Source: Paraplanobispora takensis
GTDB lineage: Bacteria > Actinomycetota > Actinomycetes > Streptosporangiales > Streptosporangiaceae
NCBI RefSeq assembly: GCF_016863195.1
Contig: NZ_BOOK01000030.1
Span: forward strand, 124,001 to 188,000
Direction of reading: 5' to 3'
DNA length: 64,000 nt
The notes under the pieces were generated by a model that saw nothing but the letters and a program-made list of their open reading frames with translations, ran no database searches and was not told the DNA's origin. Made by a program: the position numbers and the translations under genes. Within the stretch, counting starts at the first letter, position 1, and every line of letters begins with the position of its first letter. Positions 62,669 through 64,000 of this stretch are shown piece after piece.

Positions 62669-64000
62669 GTGGAGTTTCGTATCCTGGGAGCTCTTGAAGC
62701 CGCAGCCGACGGGCGCCTTCTCGACCTGGGAGGCTCCCGGCAGCGGACCGTCCTGGCCGTCCTGCTCCTGAACGCCGACCGGCCGGTCACCATCGGACGC
62801 CTCATGGAGGCGCTCTACGGCGACGACCCGCCCGCCACCTCGCGGGCGCAGGTGCAGATCTGCATCTCCACGCTGCGGCGCCTGTTCAGCGCGAACGGCG
62901 ACCCCGACATGATCGTGACCAGGTCGCAGGGCTACGCGCTGCGCACCGGGGAGAGCCGGATCGACGCCCGCCGCTTCGACGAGCTCGTGCTCAAGGCGCG
63001 CAGGCGCCGTGACGAGCGCAGCCTCGACGAGGCCGTCAAGCACTACCGGGAGGCGCTCGCGCTGTGGCGCGGCCCGGCCCTGGAGGGCGTCGAGAGCCGG
63101 CTGGTCCAGTCGGCCGCCGGCCAGCTCGACGAGCAGCGCATCACCGCCAACGAGGACTGCATCCAGCTGGAGCTGGACCTGGGCCGCCACCACGAGCTGG
63201 TGGGCGAGCTCAGCAGGCTGACGGAGGAACATCCTCTGCGCGAGCGGCTCATCGGCCAGCTCATGACCGCGCTGTACCGTTCGGACCGCCAGGCCGAGTC
63301 CCTGCAGGTCTACCGGGACGCCCGGCGCATGATGATCGACGAGCTGGGCATCGAGCCCAACGAACGACTGCAGCAGCTCGAATCGGCGATCCTCACCGCG
63401 GACGAGCGCCTCGACCCGCCGAGCCCGCCGACCCAGGCCGAGGCAGAGTCGCGGGTGGTCCTGCCCGCCGTCCCGGGCATGCTCCCGGCCGGCATCGCCG
63501 ACTTCATCGGCCGGCACGACCAGATCGAGGAGATCCGGCAGCGCCTGACGCTCGCCTCCGGCGGCGCGGCCCGCTTCGCCGTGCCCATCGTCGCGATCTC
63601 CGGCCGGGCCGGGATCGGCAAGACCACCATCGCGGTCCACGCGGCGCACAGCGTCACCGAGCGCTTCCCCGACGGCCAGCTCTACGCCGACCTGCACGGG
63701 GGCGGCACCCGGCCGGTGAGCCCGATGCAGGTGCTCGAACGCTTCCTGCGTGCGCTGGGGGTGCCCGGCACCTCCCTGCCCGACAGCATGGACGAACGGG
63801 CCGAGACCTACCGGATCCTCCTGGCCGACCGCAGGATGCTCATCGTCCTGGACGATGCGACCACCGAGAGCCAGGTGCTCCCCCTGCTGCCAGGCAACCC
63901 CGCCTCCGCCGTCATCGTCACCAGCCGGAGCAGGCTTTCGGGACTGGCGGGAGCGATCCAAGTCGATGTGGGCCTGTTCGACGCGATCCAGTCACTGGAC
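62669..64000 (+). CDS. SARP regulator with BTAD and NB-ARC domains (3' truncated by window)
   Basis: 444 residues visible; frame is open to the window edge. Start GTG 62669 is chosen because GAGGAG lies six bases upstream and MEFRILGALE is the usual SARP N-terminus; ATG 62663 is the alternative. Domains: OmpR-type winged helix (1-95; GGSRQRTVLAVLLLNADRPV, RAQVQICISTLRRLF), BTAD (100-250; HYREALALWRGPALEGVES, DELGIEPNERLQQLE) and an AfsR-like NB-ARC ATPase (from about 285; ISGRAGIGKTTIAVHAA, RMLIVLDDATTES, VIVTSRSRLSG). Likely activator of the cluster's right part. Confidence 0.93.
   Translation, partial: MEFRILGALEAAADGRLLDLGGSRQRTVLAVLLLNADRPVTIGRLMEALYGDDPPATSRAQVQICISTLRRLFSANGDPDMIVTRSQGYALRTGESRIDARRFDELVLKARRRRDERSLDEAVKHYREALALWRGPALEGVESRLVQSAAGQLDEQRITANEDCIQLELDLGRHHELVGELSRLTEEHPLRERLIGQLMTALYRSDRQAESLQVYRDARRMMIDELGIEPNERLQQLESAILTADERLDPPSPPTQAEAESRVVLPAVPGMLPAGIADFIGRHDQIEEIRQRLTLASGGAARFAVPIVAISGRAGIGKTTIAVHAAHSVTERFPDGQLYADLHGGGTRPVSPMQVLERFLRALGVPGTSLPDSMDERAETYRILLADRRMLIVLDDATTESQVLPLLPGNPASAVIVTSRSRLSGLAGAIQVDVGLFDAIQSLD

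Overview
The window is high-GC actinomycete DNA with dense genes, many GTG starts and ATGA start/stop overlaps, long perfect hairpin terminators, SARP/LAL/NB-ARC regulators and Tat/Sec-type secreted peptides. The gene families suggest a filamentous, Streptosporangiaceae- or Actinomadura-like organism; that genus-level guess is inference. Most of the window is a biosynthetic gene cluster for an enediyne, most likely a nine-membered-core type. Its left end (sugar, halogenase, CoA-ligase and export genes) and right end are cut by the window.

Layout. 50-7254: amino-sugar N-methyltransferase, NDP-sugar C-methyltransferase, two FADH2-dependent hydroxylases and a tyrosine 2,3-aminomutase. 7223-10450: a C-A-PCP NRPS. 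10683-17215: a plus-strand operon with an EntA-like dehydrogenase, PhzD, PhzE, an aromatic flavin hydroxylase and an asparagine-synthetase-like amidotransferase; the first three predict 3-hydroxyanthranilate. 17308-25285: covalent-FAD oxidase, secreted epoxide-hydrolase-like protein, small membrane proteins, a discrete Sfp-type PPTase with two tiny coupled ORFs, and a GGDEF protein. 25400-35418: NB-ARC/TPR regulator, three small secreted proteins (one tendamistat-like), an acyl-CoA carboxylase beta subunit, a secreted peptide with four 11-residue DGNTWPG repeats, a TrmB/LuxR-like regulator and a divergent YcaO-like protein. 35598-40502: an ECF sigma - DUF5987 - GMC oxidoreductase - AhpD-like - DinB-like operon. 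40747-42662: phosphoesterase and AraC regulator. 42807-56158: the enediyne core operon E2-E3-E4-E5-PKSE-E10-flavin reductase-P450. 56430-61420: LAL regulator, alpha-isopropylmalate synthase and a transthyretin-like protein. 61858-64000: a second secreted peptide and a SARP regulator truncated by the window edge.

How it fits together. PKSE with the E10 thioesterase makes the polyene that E2-E5 and other enzymes mature to the enediyne core. The aminomutase, NRPS and HpaB-like hydroxylase supply a beta-tyrosine-type unit, the methyltransferases finish a dimethylamino C-methyl sugar, and the PhzE/PhzD/EntA route supplies a hydroxyanthranilate unit. The most notable deviations are: a PKSE whose built-in PPTase domain has lost several conserved residues while a stand-alone PPTase is encoded nearby; an NRPS condensation domain with HE in place of the catalytic HH; a phenazine-type route to hydroxyanthranilate instead of the benzoxazolinate route of C-1027; and the tandem-repeat secreted peptide.
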